DNA of 64,000 nt from Meandrina meandrites (lineage: Eukaryota > Cnidaria > Anthozoa > Scleractinia > Meandrinidae). The notes under the pieces were generated by a model. The model was given only the letters and a program-made list of their open reading frames with translations. It searched no databases and had not been told where the DNA came from. Location: contig OY855912.1 of assembly GCA_963693305.1 (NCBI GenBank), positions 3,151,501 through 3,215,500 on the forward strand, read 5' to 3'. Shown piece after piece: positions 12,276 through 25,770 of the stretch (positions are counted from its first letter, which is position 1; every line of letters begins with the position of its first letter). The position numbers were made by a program, and so were the translations under genes.

Positions 12276-15200
12276 TTAAGAGTTCTTCTTGGGTAGCTTG
12301 ATTGTTATCTGTAAATACGAAAACAAAGTAGTGCTCATTTGCCAGCTTTGTCAGAAAATACTTTGATAAATATTTAAGTAGACTTGTTTTGCCTCAGAAA
12401 ATGTACAAAAATAGCAACTTGTGTATGACCTGCCATCATGTCCTCCCTTCCAATTTGACATCCTGAGGAAGAAGGCCGTTCTATTTTTTTTAATTTCGCC
12501 CTCTTCCTTTCAAAAAGTACGTTTCATCGCAGGTAAGTGGGTATAAAAATTATGACACTTTCATCAAATCACATGTAGCGGGTATTTTGATTGGGTGGTA
12601 ACTTGATTTTCAGACGCTTTTTCTCGCTTTTGGCTCGGGTTCCTACATGAAGTTACTACTCTCATGTTTACAGCACCTCATGGTGATGAAAACCGGTTTA
12701 GTAAATAGTAATTTCTTATCATTGCCTAGATTTTAATGATTTTTTTTTTTACCTTAAGCTATTCGGCGAGAAGGATCTAAACAATCAATCAAACAAGGCG
12801 AGCGAACGAACCAACCAACCAACCAACAAGCTTTTGAACCGAGCCTTCCCGGCTCACAGCTCCCAGTCTTCACTTACCGTTTTTGTCTCTGAATATTGCT
12901 GCAAACCATATTCACCCCTGCGGGAAATAAAAGGATGTGCAAGTAACACACTGTAAAGAAGCTAGGAATACTTTCTAGTATATACTCTCTAGGTGGGATG
13001 CAAGTCCATTTTGGGGCACACCCTAGCTATTTGTCAGGTTCTCTCCCCCCCCCCCCCTCCCCCCCCCCCCACCCAAAAATCATCATCATCATCATCATTA
13101 TTAATCAGACTCAATGGCACAAAAAACGACCATCCAGCTACATTGCAACGTGCCTCTGCGGCTCGGCAGATCGAGTCAGCCCCCATAGGTAGATACAAAC
13201 GCGGAAGCAAACAAAAAAACGATCAAACAAATAAGCAAGCAACCACGCAGAAAAAAAACCCAGGAATTTAAGTAAAAAAATTAAATACAAACCAAGAAAC
13301 AACCCACGAACCAACCAAAAATAGATAAATTTTAACGAGTCATTTAGCCATCACCAACATAACAGATTTTAAGGAAAATAAAGAAAAGAAAAAAAAAAGA
13401 CTCACAGCTCTCTTCCTACTCCAGACATTTTGAAGCCACCGAATGGAGCTTGGCTAGGTATAGTTTTGAAGCAATTAACCCTGCACAATAAAATAGAACA
13501 TTTTAACAATGTAATACTAAAAAATTGACTTCATGGGTATAATCATAATCACATTTAACCACCGAACTCTGTAATGATTGTCCCAAACCTAAAGCAAATG
13601 CAGCGACGAGGTTTAACCAAGTAATTATTGTTAACATTATGTTTCGAGGAGTGCGTGTGTATTTACCAACGCGAAAATTTACCAGCGTATGGTCATCAGT
13701 ACAACATTTTAAACTTGCAATTTTCAATATAGATATATATATTCTATTTCCTCACCACATTTGAAACACTATATAAAGACACAATGAAATTCACCAGCGC
13801 AATTATCAGTGTAAATTTTGTACTCCTAATTTCCAAAATTCATTCAAAAACTCATTAATAATTCATAAACAAAATACAAAGAAATAAATGTTTAATGAGT
13901 GTCTTTATATCTAAGACACAGCTTAACTTTACGTCCAATTTTCTAGGCCAAAATAGCCTCAAATCCAAATATTAGTGCTACAATGAACTGATCTACATAA
14001 GAAGATTTTGAAGCTGTTGAATATATTCGCAGTTCGTGTTTTATCAAGTCAAAAACACTCATTTTCTCTTGAATGGATGGAATGTCATCAACCCCCAGTG
14101 CTTCAAACGCTCTGGTATGTAGACTTTTTAATAATACTTTGGGTACTTTTGAAATGCTCGACGGCCATAATTATAGCTTCTTAAGTTTTGGTCTCTGGGT
14201 TAAAATACTAACTTGATGTATGCACGGGTCCCGTGTCCTGAAGTAAGAAGTGCGCAAATAGAGAATGACAAGTTTGTAGCCCCTTTTCGCGCTGGTAAAT
14301 ACGCACGTGTCCCTCATTCCTTATCGTGATTGCTGTGACAAACAAATAAAAATATATTTGAATAACGCAGAGATTTGATTTAACTGGTGCCCACTTTTTG
14401 AACATAATCGTATCCATGCAATAAATGAAAAAAAAATTGCTGATATATACTTGGTAAATTTTTGAATCAGTTTATATTGACTTAATACATACCCTAACCA
14501 TGTTTCAATAAAATCGTTGGAGCAAAAGTGAGAAAATGCTAAGTTTATCTAAGCTTAGCCCTAAAATTCTCTTCAAAGTTTCTGACAAAGGGACGAACCC
14601 GAATTATTGTGAGTCTTCCAACTGTTTGGTAAATCAGAGCCATGAGGAGACGTTGTCGATCGTACAAACAGTTAAAACTCCGTAACTTTTCTAAAATGCC
14701 CGAAAATCTGTTCAAATGTCAAAAACTGCGTTTTCTAAAATTTTTCGAAAACTATACAGCTGTTTTGTGTCATACTCCTTCAACATGAATTTCAAGGTAC
14801 TGCAAGATTTTATCATTGATTTACCATCTTTTTTAGTTCAGTGCGGCAAACGTAAAAGTGGTTGTCAAAATTAATGGTGTCTCCACGATTGAAAACAACA
14901 TGAGACAGCTCAGTCTAAGGCATGATTTATGCTTAATGCAAACGGATAAGCAAGATGGGCGGTTGAAATAGCTGTAATGGAAAATTTTGCTATCAAATTT
15001 GTTTGGCTTAGTGTCTAAACTACTGTTTGAAAAATGTGGTCGTCAAACTTTGTTTTTACTCTCCATGATGACCAAACTAGTCGCAGCTTGAAGCGCTACC
15101 TGAAAAGGTTAGCAGCCCTTAAGTTCCGAGTAGGAATAAAGTTATCTATCTATCTTCAAAATCGCGATTTAGGTCAAAACTGTTTCTCTAGATTATCCCC

Positions 15201-18200
15201 TGTCCTTCATTTTATATAATAGATGTGTTACTAAACGGCGACTGTAAAAAGACTAGTTGCATCTGTTAGTAACATAATTTCGTTAGTCGGTCGCCTTACT
15301 GGATTTTGAGCTCGAATCTATGTAACAGTGCACGTAAAACAGTTCCGAGAGTTATGGAGCAGTTCGTCCCCTGTATAGTACGTACCGAGCGTCCGCTTCA
15401 TTAATAACTATCCTCTTGACTTTTACTCACCATACAGTACCGGCGCGGATACTAGAGGTGATTGTATTCATCTTGTTAATGTCCTTGGTGAACACACCAG
15501 CTGCCAAGCCATATATTGTGTTGTTGGCCCTGTTGATCACTTCGTCCACGTCTTTGAACTTCAAGATTTGCATTACAGGCCCGAAAATCTATCGCAGGAG
15601 ATATGACGATATAAAATTAAGCTTATTACTGTTTTCATAACAAGTGCTTTTTCAATAATTCAAAGAGCATTTTGTGAAGATGCGGCATACATTAATTAGC
15701 ATGGCAAGCAAACGTTTCATCAGTTTAAAGAAAAGGACAAGAAAGGTGTTTTACTCACCGTCCTTATGCCTTTTATATTTTTTTCTTGTTTTTAAAAAAT
15801 ACGCTAAAACAGCGTAATGCCCTTGTTTTGCTACTTAACAGAGCAAATTAATGCTAAAACGGGTTAAAGATTTTATGCTCTGCATTCCAACCAACCTCTT
15901 CTTTGGCAATTCTCATGCCATCCTGAACATCAGAGAATACAGTGGGCTGTATGAAGTATCCCTTGTCGCCATGTTGTGCTCCTCCACATTCTAGATTTGC
16001 CCCTTCCTTGATTCCACTCGCTATAATCGACAAAATATTCCCGAACTGTTTCTTATCCACCTTTAAAATGGTAAGATCAGAAATAAAATCATTTTAATAC
16101 CGGTGAACTATTTACGAAAAGCTTTACATGTTTGGTTTATAACACGTTTCTTAAAGGTCTTATAAGAAGCATTTGGGCAGAACAACATTCAAGATGTCAT
16201 GAAAAGAAAGAGAGATACTATTAAGAATGCTTACGATTGTGCAAAATTGATTTAGATAATGAATGACCAACTTGAAAAGGAGAAATATCACCAAGCCAAA
16301 ATGGGACAAAGGTGGTCAAATGATGGCAATCTGAATAATTTCCTACTGGAAAAAAATCCTGGCCTATTATTTACGACATTAATTTCAGTCGCTTCTTGGC
16401 TAACAAAAGATTTCCACGTATGTTGTACCTGAGGTCCTTGTTGTGTCTTGAGGTCAAACGGGTTACCAAGAACACGGTGTTTGGCCCTTTCCACGCTCTT
16501 TTTGATAAACTCGTCATAAATAGGCTCCTCCACAAAACAGCGACTAGCGGCGCAGCATGCCTGGCCCTGATTTCCAAAGAGAGCAGTGTGGCTTATGCTC
16601 ACAGCTTCATCGATGTCACAATCGGCAAAGACAATGTTAGGGCTCTTTCCACCTAGCTCCAGACTGACGTTCTTCAAGTTGCTTCTACCTGCTGCTTGTT
16701 GAATCAAACGTCCAACCTGTGAATAGCAAATAAAAAGCTTAACTCCTCATAAAAATTGCTCTTTAAGGGACGTAAGGCATCTTAGACCTTGTTGTTTGCT
16801 GTCCAGCTTCAGACCATGTTACAAAAAGATCACTTAGCCAGCACGCAACCCGCAAAACGCCAAAACTTAATGCGGCCATAGGGGAGGGATGGTGCGTACG
16901 TAAACAGCACGAACTACTCCCAATGCGTGCAAAAACGCCGTGAATAGCACATAGCTTGCGGACCCCCATCCCCCTGCGAGGCTAAAACATGTCAATCAAA
17001 CTGGAGGCAAACTCAGACAAACGACAATTTGTTGCTAAGGAAGGTTTCTTAAACTGTCTGTCTGTCTTAAACTTTTTGGAAACGAGATCTTATACAGATA
17101 AACGTTTTGCACAGGTTTGTTCCATTGAAGAGTCTTCACGGCACGGCCATGTTTGACAAGTCATGTGGTTAGAACAGAAAAACTCAAACGACGTACAGAT
17201 TTGAAAATTAAAATCAGCGCTAATAGATAAAGAACGTCGACATACCGTTTTTATGCAATTCGCATTATTGTAAAAGTTATGGCTTAAGCGTTTCCTTTTA
17301 ACGTGTAAACGGTAATCGCATAGGCCAGATTATAAAGATGTCGGCTACGTTTTCTATTCGTAAAAGAAATCGGAACTCTACCTTGGAAGCGAATGTGCAA
17401 AAGCTTTGTACAATACGAATCATTGGGAGCTGTATGTTTCAACCCTTTATGAGTTTCTGGTTTGACTGCTAGGCCGTAAACAGCTTACAAAAAGAAAACA
17501 TGGGTTAAATATGGTTAATCCACGACCCCAGACATCGATTCTGATTCTAGGAGTATTTTCCGATGTTTGTGAAGAGCATCCCCATCACTTCTGTAAGGGA
17601 GGAGGGGGGGGGGGGGTAAATATCACCCCCGGGGGAATGTAGAGGTCAAGAACCGTTGTATCAACTACATGTTAACGAATCAAGAATTGTGTTTGGGAAA
17701 TGAAATAAATATATTAAGAAATTAAAGCAGACCAGCAAGAACAATTGTTTGTTTATGGTATAGATCGTTTTCACGTGACGTCATCTGACATCAGGTACTA
17801 AAATCCAAATCTTAAGAGACACCAAAGTTTGCATCTGCATCAGGCATAAGAAGTACTAAAATTATATCTGTTTGCAACTTTTCAGCTCAATAGGGTCTTT
17901 CGTTTGGAAACCAGCGCACTTTGAATTTTAGAGTTATGGCGGTGCGTGACATACAGTTACGATCGTGTTTGTCAAAAATATACATTTCTCTTGCGATTTT
18001 TTGCCATTTGGAAAGTTAAAGTTGCAGGAAATGTGTTTATGTAAATGTTTGTTTGTCCAGTACAGATAATCAGTGGCCTACATGACCAAAGTAAGCTCCA
18101 GATATTAACAGTATTTTCCGGCCGCCATATCGGTGCACCACAGATGTGCACCAATATGGCGGATCCATACTGGGCTCTGTAAATTTGTGCAAAACATTTC

Positions 18201-21200
18201 GACGAATATCTGAAGTTTGGGATAACGCACAGACCTAAAACTTGGAGAGATGACTTATTTACTTATTTTCTATAATATCCTATTTTATTGACCTCATTCA
18301 ATGAATGGTTCTTCAATTTATATTTTTATTGCGTGACAGTGAAAACTATCCATAGTTCGAGGACTAAAGTTGCTTTAAAGAACTTTTAAACTACCTCGGT
18401 GGAGCCAGTAAAAGCAATCTTGTCAACTTCCATGTGTTCCGCGATTGATATCCCTGCTGTAGGTCCATAACCTGGCACAATGTTTACAACACCAGGAGGA
18501 AAACCAGCCTGGAAAAGAAAAACAGAGATATTGGCTATATTAAACAGGTTAGGTGTCTAGTTACCGCAGTGTCTAATTCAAATTCCATCTAAGGAAAGAA
18601 CTTGGATCGGATTAGTTAGAGAAAACCTTTGTTTTCCAGAAGTAATTATACACTAGCCTGCGACCAGGCATGATAGGGCGAGAGCAACTGGCGCGCGGTC
18701 TGGCTAGGAAGATCTCACACCGAGAATTATTTCCCAGAGTGGCCCCCTATAACCCACTAGGAAGCCTGTTCGCAAGGTATTGTTACAATATGTCTTATCT
18801 TTATCTTTTTTGCTTGGAAGTACTCAGGCCATAAGATCAAAGGGGTTAATAAATTAAGAAAAATTTCGAGGACCATCAATTTTAAGAACTAAAGGAAACT
18901 GGAATGATTCTCCTTAAGCTGAATTAACCAACATAGCGTATTTGGAAAAGCTGATTTTTTTTCGAGCGCAAGCCCTTTTTCGTTGGCCAAGAGGAGTCGC
19001 AAGTAGACGCAAGTTTTGAAGTCTAGTTGATAATCAGTAAGTGTCTCATTTGCCCGCTGCACAACAGTTTCTTTTTAAACTAATAACTCTGTTCATTGAG
19101 ACGTTCCAAGTCGATTTTAAAGCACCTATGGACAAGGTCAAAACTTAACTGTACTCGGACAGGACCCACCATTTCACCAAAGAAATAGCGGTGTCTAGTT
19201 TCTTGCCCTCTCTTCTTCCCCACTCAAACAAAAACACATCTTAAAAGATGGCAACAAGTTTTGTCCATTTGGTATATCAGATAAGTTGTGCCTTGCCTGG
19301 CCCATACCACAATTTTAATCTGCGCAACCCTCGAGAGAGTAAGTAGTTTATTGCTGGTTTTCACTGTCACGCCACAAAAAAGTAAATCCAAAACTATTGA
19401 GTGAAAAAACTCAAGAATATTATAGGTTGTAGAAAATGACCAGATATTCTGTTTTCCCAAGTCTCGGGTTTGTACAGTATTCCATACTCGAGTTATCCGT
19501 CAAAATGTTTCACACAAATTTACAGAGCTCTGTATGGAACAGATGGAAACGCCATTTTGGTGCCCATGCAGTTGGGCAGCAACATGGCGGCCGGAAATCA
19601 ATGAAAACATCTGGAATTCACTTCTGCTATAAAAGGCAGTTATATCACTCTCATGAGCAAGTAAGCATTCACATAAACACTTCTCACAAAACCTCAACTG
19701 TTCAGATTGTTAAAAATCGTAGGATAAGGCATTATTTTGAAGCATATGTGACAGCCTTCTGGCAAGCAAATTGCAGTTGCTGTAGTTTGCTTGTAGTTAA
19801 CATTTATTTACTGCAATTTGCTTGCGGTTAGCATTCATTTTGTGGTTGGGTGACTAAATGTTTTCATTGTTGGCGGCCATGTTGTGTTACCATGAAGTAT
19901 ATGCCCTTCTGGCGGCCGTCTTGATGACGTGTGGCGTGAAATTCCGAAATTCAAAATGGTCTATCTTAAAGACGGCAGCTGCTATCGAGCCAAAAACCTT
20001 CAACAAGATATATATTAATGATGTCTAATAGCCAGTGAAGGATAAAAACCCAGGGGTCTTGCGATTCTGGATTTTAGAATTTTGATGACGTCACGTGAAA
20101 ACCAAGAATTAGCAGTTGTGAGTTGATAGAGGTAAATAAGCCGCCGTAGCGAGTTTCGAAAGTTGAAATTTCGAGCGTTAATCGTTCATCAGGCCAAAGG
20201 GAAAGATGGAGGGTTGTCTGTGCGCTTACACAGTGGAGCAGGGGGGGGGGGGGGGGGGGGGGAGGGTGCTTTTGGAAGAATTAAGCATGGCAACGGAACA
20301 TACATGAATAACTTCAATAAATAAACAAATATATAGAGGATATTACACGGTGGCGAGAAGATATGAATTTTACGTTCGAGTGGCAGAAACGATATCGTTT
20401 TTGCCACGAGAACATAAAATTCATATCTTTGAGCCAACGTGTAATGTTCTTTTTATTATATGGAGACCAGATGTAATTGAAATTGCCGATTTTTTTTTCA
20501 TTGTTTTCGAAAAATCGAGCAAGTTTTACATATCACCGTTCGACTTTACAGAAAATACTAAGCACCCGTGTCCAGGATATAGAAACACTTACTGAATTCC
20601 AATCAAACAAAATACATGAAATATTTGTCAACTAAATATCGTACCACGTAAGAACTGAAAACATCACTGACTTTTGACTTGAATCCGATGCAGCAATGTC
20701 TTGACGGCCGATAGTTTTCAACTGCTTTTGTTTTCTTCTTTACAACATCTTGCACTTTGTGAAATTCCTTGCGAAGAATTCCCCCTAAAAGCCTTCAAAT
20801 CGTCAAGGTTACCATTACCATGTTCTCGTCCTTGCGTTTTTCGCAAAACTCATTCTTTTTCGTCGCTTAATTAAACAAATTAAACCTGCTTGTCGATGCT
20901 TGCTCACAACAAACCTGAACGACACAAGAAACCAAGTTCATTCAACAAAGTAGAAATGGCGCGAATCGTGACGTCAATGAGCGATATGACACTCGCAAGC
21001 GTGTCATACGGAAAATACGCCACTCAGGTCCCGGATTGAGTGGCGTATGGAATCTACGAGTGGTTTAGTTCCCAGTAAAACACTCTCGTCCATATAATAA
21101 ATATGAATCTTTCATTGATCCCATCGGAAGCCAGGATTTTGACTCAGTAATGCATTGATGAAGAGAAATAGCAGGAATACCACAGAGAAACGGACTTTCG

Positions 21201-24200
21201 GAAGAATGGCCGGGAAGATTGGAATGTTTGGAGACCGGTTTAAGGGCGTTTTGCGTCAATTTAGATGCTCGCGTACCATATCACCGATGTATGTCATCAT
21301 TTTGCACATGAAGTGCAGGTTATACAGCAGATTACATTGGCAGATACCATTCTTTGAGGGGGTGGATACTCTTCGAACATTTAGCTGGGGGTGTGCGGCA
21401 CACTTCCTGAAACTGCTTACCCTATTTCATACCAAAATAAGGAATTTTCCTTACCCGATTTCAGACCTGACCCAATATCGATTACCCTTTTTCAGACCAG
21501 AACTTACCTAGGAATTACTGTACTTCGGTTTGCGTAAACCTTAAAGAAGGCTTCAAATTCCCAAAGTTATTAAATCGTACTTCTCAAGGGATTAATAAAT
21601 ACCCCATTCACACCAAAGCTTAAACATGTTTAAATGTTGTTTAGTTAAACACGGTTTAAAACTGTTTTCTTCATGGAAGTTGCTGACTGATGTTTATCGA
21701 CTTCAAATTTGACACAATGAAAGCACAAGTTAGAGCATGCTTCAACCCTATGTAAAATTTAGTCTGTCAGTTGTCTGTTGCTGATTTTCATTTTCTTAAA
21801 CCTGGTTTAACTAAACATGTTTTGTTGGTGTGAATCACGTAAAAGATCACAAATGTAGTTCCTACTTAATTACTGACCAGAGTGCAAAAACCACGCCTTG
21901 TTTCAGACCAAGATGGCCAAATTCTATACCCTATTTCAGACCACAGCGGCTCCAAAATCATACCTTTTGTGCCGGCACGTTCCTATATAGCTTATGGAAG
22001 TCCCCTCTCCCCGTGCCAGGGATATGGCAAAATAAACAAACAGCCAATAGTACTAGTTGTGCATAATTAATTCAGATTCTACCTCAGCAACGAGAGACGC
22101 CACATATAAGGCAGTCAGTGTTGTCTGTTCCGCTGGTTTCATTACAACAACGTTTCCCGCTGCCAGAGCGGGGGCCAATTTCCAAGCCTGCATGACGAGT
22201 GGGACGTTCCATGGAATGACTTGTCCAACAATACCAACGGGTTCGTGGCGAGTATAACATAAAAAGTCACCATCTAAAAAACCATCCTATTATTAGTTCC
22301 TAACGAACTGCTGAGACCCAATCAGTCATGACACCATGTTTTGAAATGTTCATTTGTCACGAACGTGGGACAAAGAAAAAATCTGAGACGCCGACGGGAA
22401 TCGAACCCCTAGACCTCGCAAGTATCGGTTGGGCTCTCTAACCACCGAGCTACGACAGACTCTTGGGGAGCTAGATCATTAACTACGCGTCCTGCTAAGA
22501 TCAGCAATGTCGAAAACTATGATGCTATGGCAAATTTATATAGGTACGTTTCTGTTAAGTCACGACATATCAGAAACATTGTGTTGGTGACATCTCAAAA
22601 TTCTGCACTAACCAATTGGAATTGTCTTGCCATGAATTTTGTCAGCCCATCCAGCATAATATCGGTAGCACTGCTTTGCCCGTTCCAAGTCAACTGTGAA
22701 CGATTCACTGAACGGCTTGCCATTATCCAAAGTCTCCAAACTCTGTAGCAAAGACGAATACTTAACTCAAGATTTACCATTCAGCGATTATTAAGTAATA
22801 TAAAGTTTAAATTACCATTTATAAAGTACATTTTCACCATTAAGGTGGAGAATGCACTCTTTAGGCTCGGTCTCTCTTGGTCCTTGGTTCTTGGCTAGGG
22901 GTTGGGAAATGGGCACAGACAGAGACTACACAAACAATACAGCAAGGCTGGTAATACGTAAAAAATAGGCTATGCGAGACACCAACACGACCAGAACCGA
23001 TAAAGCAGGGTTGCAACCGCGGACAGCTGTTTCGTCCTTTTGGGACTCGTAAGCGCGGTGTAGCAGATTTAAATAACGCCAGTGCAAGTGCCAGCGCAAA
23101 TAAATCGCAAAATGACCCGTACACTATAATATCACGTTCCATACTTTGAACCGTTGAACTCACTTTTGTTAAAACTTTTTGAAAATTCTGTAGGTAGGGA
23201 TCAGAACCTCCTTAATTTTAGGAAAAATGTTTATAGTAACAAACAGATACCGACAAAGTTTTGCATAGTTGTATTTTAATAGCAGAAGGGTCTATTGAGG
23301 ATCTATTGAAGAAAAAGGAGTTGTGTTTTTAAACTGCTAGAGACCAAATTGTACTCCGAGAGATTCCTCAGTAAATTCCGATTTTAATATCATACTGATA
23401 GGTTACTCAAGTCACAACAGGTCCTCTCTCCCACCCAAACCGCCCTCCCCCAACCCCTCCACCCCAGAAAATACTTACTGCAAGATAAGCTTGGTCACGC
23501 TCAATCAAGTCTGCCAGTTTTTCCAAACGTCTTCCCCGTTCTGATGCATCCATTTTTCTCCAAGGACTGCCTAGCTTGAAGGCCTCTTTGCATGCCTTAA
23601 CAGCAACATCAATGTCTGCCTAAATATCAGATTTAAAGATGAAAACGAAGTGCAGTTTGACAACTTGCAACTGATATGCATTTTCCGAAAATAAAAATCA
23701 GCACGGTTCTCTGTTTGTGGTGCCACTATTTTTCAAACCTTGTCACCTTCGGCCACGTCACATATTTTCTCTCCTGTTGCCGGATTGATTGAGGAAAAGG
23801 TCTTACCACTGACAGAGTCCACAAATTTGTTGTTGATAAAAACCTAGACGTGGAGGATGGACAGGCAAAAAGGCAATGTTAAATGGAACCTAATATATCA
23901 GTCAATTCCAAAACCGCCGAGATTTGACTTAAGTTTAGTTCCGTATAGTGGGGCATTTGACGCAAAACTCCGCCCGCCGAGGGGTCGAGGGGTGGGGGCA
24001 TTTGTCCATCGAAGAAAACGATAGTCAGCGGTCTCAAGCTAAACGTTTTGTTATCCATTCATTCACTACGACCTCTGCTTTTGTTACGCCTTTTGCTTTT
24101 ATCGACAAATATGTAAGTGTGGATTCGTTGTCAGAAGAGATTTTTTGTAACAGAAAACCACTGGGAGATTGAAACCTATTTCTGTATATTGTGCTACCGT

Positions 24201-25098
24201 CACCGCCTGGTCACCAAGAAATGATAGCTAACCGCAAGCAAACCAGACTGGAGCTAACCGCAAGCAAACCAGAGTGGAATCAACCGCAAGCAAACAGGAG
24301 TTAACCCAACCGCAACCGCACAGAAGTGCTTGGTTTCCAGTCTCCCAACGGATTTCTGATTTTGGATTATCCATTCTAGTCACTACAATAAGGTATTATC
24401 AGAAACATTTCGCAGATAGTGTAAATCGCAAAGCTAGAAGGAGCTATTTCAAGCTACAAAAGGGTGGAGGACTTGACGCTCGTTAAAGTCCTATCAGAAT
24501 TTCTCCAAAAAAGACAAATGCTGATGCGGGGGTGGGGGTGGGAGCATGGGCGGTTTTGCAATAGACCATTTTATCGTTGTCTGCTCAGTAACCAGGCCTT
24601 TGAATGGTAGCGAGGCTGGAGGTGACCTTGTTTTGATGCAGACCTCACTGCTTTTGTTTTGCTAATCAAGTTGTTCTGATGCTAATGGTTTGCATTTACA
24701 TGAGAAAAGCAGAGATTTTTGTATCAATACAAGGTCAACTCCAACCTAGCTACCATATTTCAAAATCTAGGTTACTGAGAGGACAACTGTAAAATGACCT
24801 ATTGACTGATATATAATATTCAGGTTACGTTCACTGTCACTGAATCGATAATTCAAGGACTTGTTAAAAATGAATGTACATAGTCAGGGCTCATCACCCA
24901 ATCGAAGACTAGCACGAGCACTCATACACCTCGGACTCAGTCAATTGTAGGAGTTGTATGGCACCAGCAACTGGGACTTGCCCCCTGTCTGTTGATTATC
25001 ATGAACAAACAAACAAACAGACAAACAAAACCACCACGAACTATTGGTAGAGAACATACCTGGTTGTATTTTACTTCCGGTTTATCGTCAATCTTTAC
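12276..25098 (-). CDS. ALDH1A: Aldehyde dehydrogenase, ALDH1/ALDH2 family (first coding exon not found)
   Basis: Minus exons: 25098-25060, 23843-23739, 23619-23479, 22742-22613, 22273-22083, 18508-18395, 16716-16429, 16060-15896, 15588-15431, 13480-13406, 12917-12878, 12308-12276. All phases close, giving 492 residues against about 500 for the family, so only some 5-15 N-terminal residues are missing. Active-site features are present: PWN, Lys in [15 protein letters not shown], catalytic Glu in SLELGGKSP, and the nucleophile Cys in [11 protein letters not shown]. The end reads [14 protein letters not shown], matching the family tail. Role: NAD(P)-dependent oxidation of aldehydes to acids (retinal or acetaldehyde type). 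The sequence has traits of both ALDH1A and mitochondrial ALDH2; without exon 1 a mitochondrial leader cannot be judged. The 16060-15896 exon ends at a weak donor (GTTGGT). Confidence 0.92.
13040..13100 (+). repeat. Poly-C run with (ATC)n
   Basis: Long C-runs broken by single T, followed by atcatcatcatc, in the ALDH intron between 12917 and 13406. Simple sequence. Confidence 0.8.
15085..15155 (+). mobile_element. 3' tail of a truncated non-LTR retrotransposon (candidate)
   Basis: Sequence ending in ggaataaagttatctatctatc resembles the short tandem 3' tail of CR1/L2/RTE-like retroposons, comparable to the tail at 60150-60185. Only the extreme 3' end is visible. Confidence 0.35.
17758..18240 (-). 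repeat. MITE arm with TTTTCACGTGACGTCAT end, left of an ALDH exon
   Basis: Begins gttttcacgtgacgtcat and ends near tccatactgggctctgtaaatttgtg. A related copy lies in opposite orientation at 19480-20103, ending gatgacgtcacgtgaaaac. The two bracket ALDH exon 18508-18395. Confidence 0.6.
19480..20103 (+). repeat. MITE arm with GACGTCACGTGAAAA end, right of an ALDH exon
   Basis: Inverted relative of 17758-18240. Shared blocks include the CACGTGACGTCAT terminus, a ggcggcc/ggccgcc patch, and tttacagagctctgtatgga near 19520-19540. Diverged, non-coding. Confidence 0.6.
20240..20262 (+). repeat. Poly-G run
   Basis: About 22 consecutive G in an ALDH intron. Confidence 0.9.
20342..20445. repeat. 104-bp palindrome
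   Basis: attacacggtggcgagaaga... folds on ...tctttgagccaacgtgtaat around a central gatatc. The mirrored open frames on both strands are a by-product of the palindrome. Confidence 0.8.
21606..21837. mobile_element. Short MITE with TTCACACCAA ends
   Basis: Left end ttcacaccaa ... aaacatgttt, right end aaacatgttttgttggtgtgaa. About 230 bases with diverged inverted interior; target duplication unclear. Lies in the ALDH intron between exons 22273-22083 and 18508-18395. Confidence 0.5.
22384..22462 (-). repeat. tRNA-derived SINE head / tRNA pseudogene
   Basis: Minus strand carries an A-box-like TAGCTCGGTGG and a B-box GGTTCGATTCC at tRNA spacing, but the acceptor and anticodon stems do not pair. 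Best read as a SINE head or tRNA relic in an ALDH intron, not a working tRNA gene. Confidence 0.55.
24230..24312 (+). repeat. 26-bp minisatellite, second locus
   Basis: About three copies of the aaccgcaagcaaaccaga unit, in the ALDH intron between 25060 and 23843. Confidence 0.65.
24558..24818. mobile_element. Foldback MITE, fully palindromic
   Basis: Ends caatagaccattttatcgtt and aactgtaaaatgacctattg pair, and homology continues inward through the aggttggagttgacctt and gcatcagaac segments to the centre. About 260 bases, no coding content, in an ALDH intron. Confidence 0.65.
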
Positions 25099-25286
25099 CT
25101 GTCAAACGAAAAGAAAGCCAGTGTAGCAAGTGATCTATCTGAAATATCTAAAAAAAATAACATAGCCAGCCTTGACTGCATGTATTGTAGAAGTTCAAGC
25201 TGCATGTTTCAACACCCATGCTTCCACTGAGGTACAAGACACTCGTGTGAGCTAGGTCATAAAACTACTTCAAATAAACTATTTCA

Positions 25287-25707
25287 ACAATTAGCCATGT
25301 TCTAAACGAGCAGGGGACTGGGTACGAGCATATTTTCTCTTCAGTACAAACATTCAATATCGATTGAATTGAAAAATGGGGCACGTCATCTGAAAGAGCA
25401 TCCAAAAATAAGCAAATTCACCAAATTTGATGGTTATTGGTTAAAACCCAAAGGCATGGTACACTTAGTATGGATTGGAGGGACAGGCGTCCTCCAATCC
25501 ATACTAAGCTCTCTTATTTCAAAAGTGTACCATGCCTTTGCGTTTAAACCAATAACCATCAAATTTGGTGAATTTACTAATTTTTGGATGCTCTTTCCGA
25601 TGACGTGCCCCATTTTCAATTCATTCACAATCGATATTGAATGTTCGCACCAAGAAAAAAATATGTTCGTACCCAGTCCCCTGCTCGTTTAGAACATGGC
25701 CAATTGT
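25287..25707. repeat. 421-bp near-perfect palindrome (foldback element)
   Basis: Outer ends acaattagccatg and catggccaattgt pair, and identity continues inward through gagcaggggactgggtac, gatgctctttc, the accaataaccatcaaatttgg block and the ggattggagg/cctccaatcc inner stem around a 9-base loop (25482-25490). The right arm has a 17-base insertion. Located just upstream of the first readable ALDH exon. Confidence 0.85.
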
Positions 25708-25741
25708 GATGGGGCTTGTAGCTTCACTTCCAGGAGGGATG

Positions 25742-25770
25742 GGGGTGGGGGGGGGGGGGGGGGGGGGGGA
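25742..25770 (+). repeat. Poly-G run
   Basis: About 24 G in a row after ggggtg. Confidence 0.9.

Noticed and set aside
20189..20595. Mirrored ORFs on both strands with similar proteins
   Set aside because: They arise from the palindrome at 20342-20445 plus a poly-G run; no domain or splice support.
22384..22462. Functional tRNA gene on the minus strand
   Set aside because: A and B boxes are good but acceptor and anticodon stems do not pair; treated as SINE/tRNA relic.
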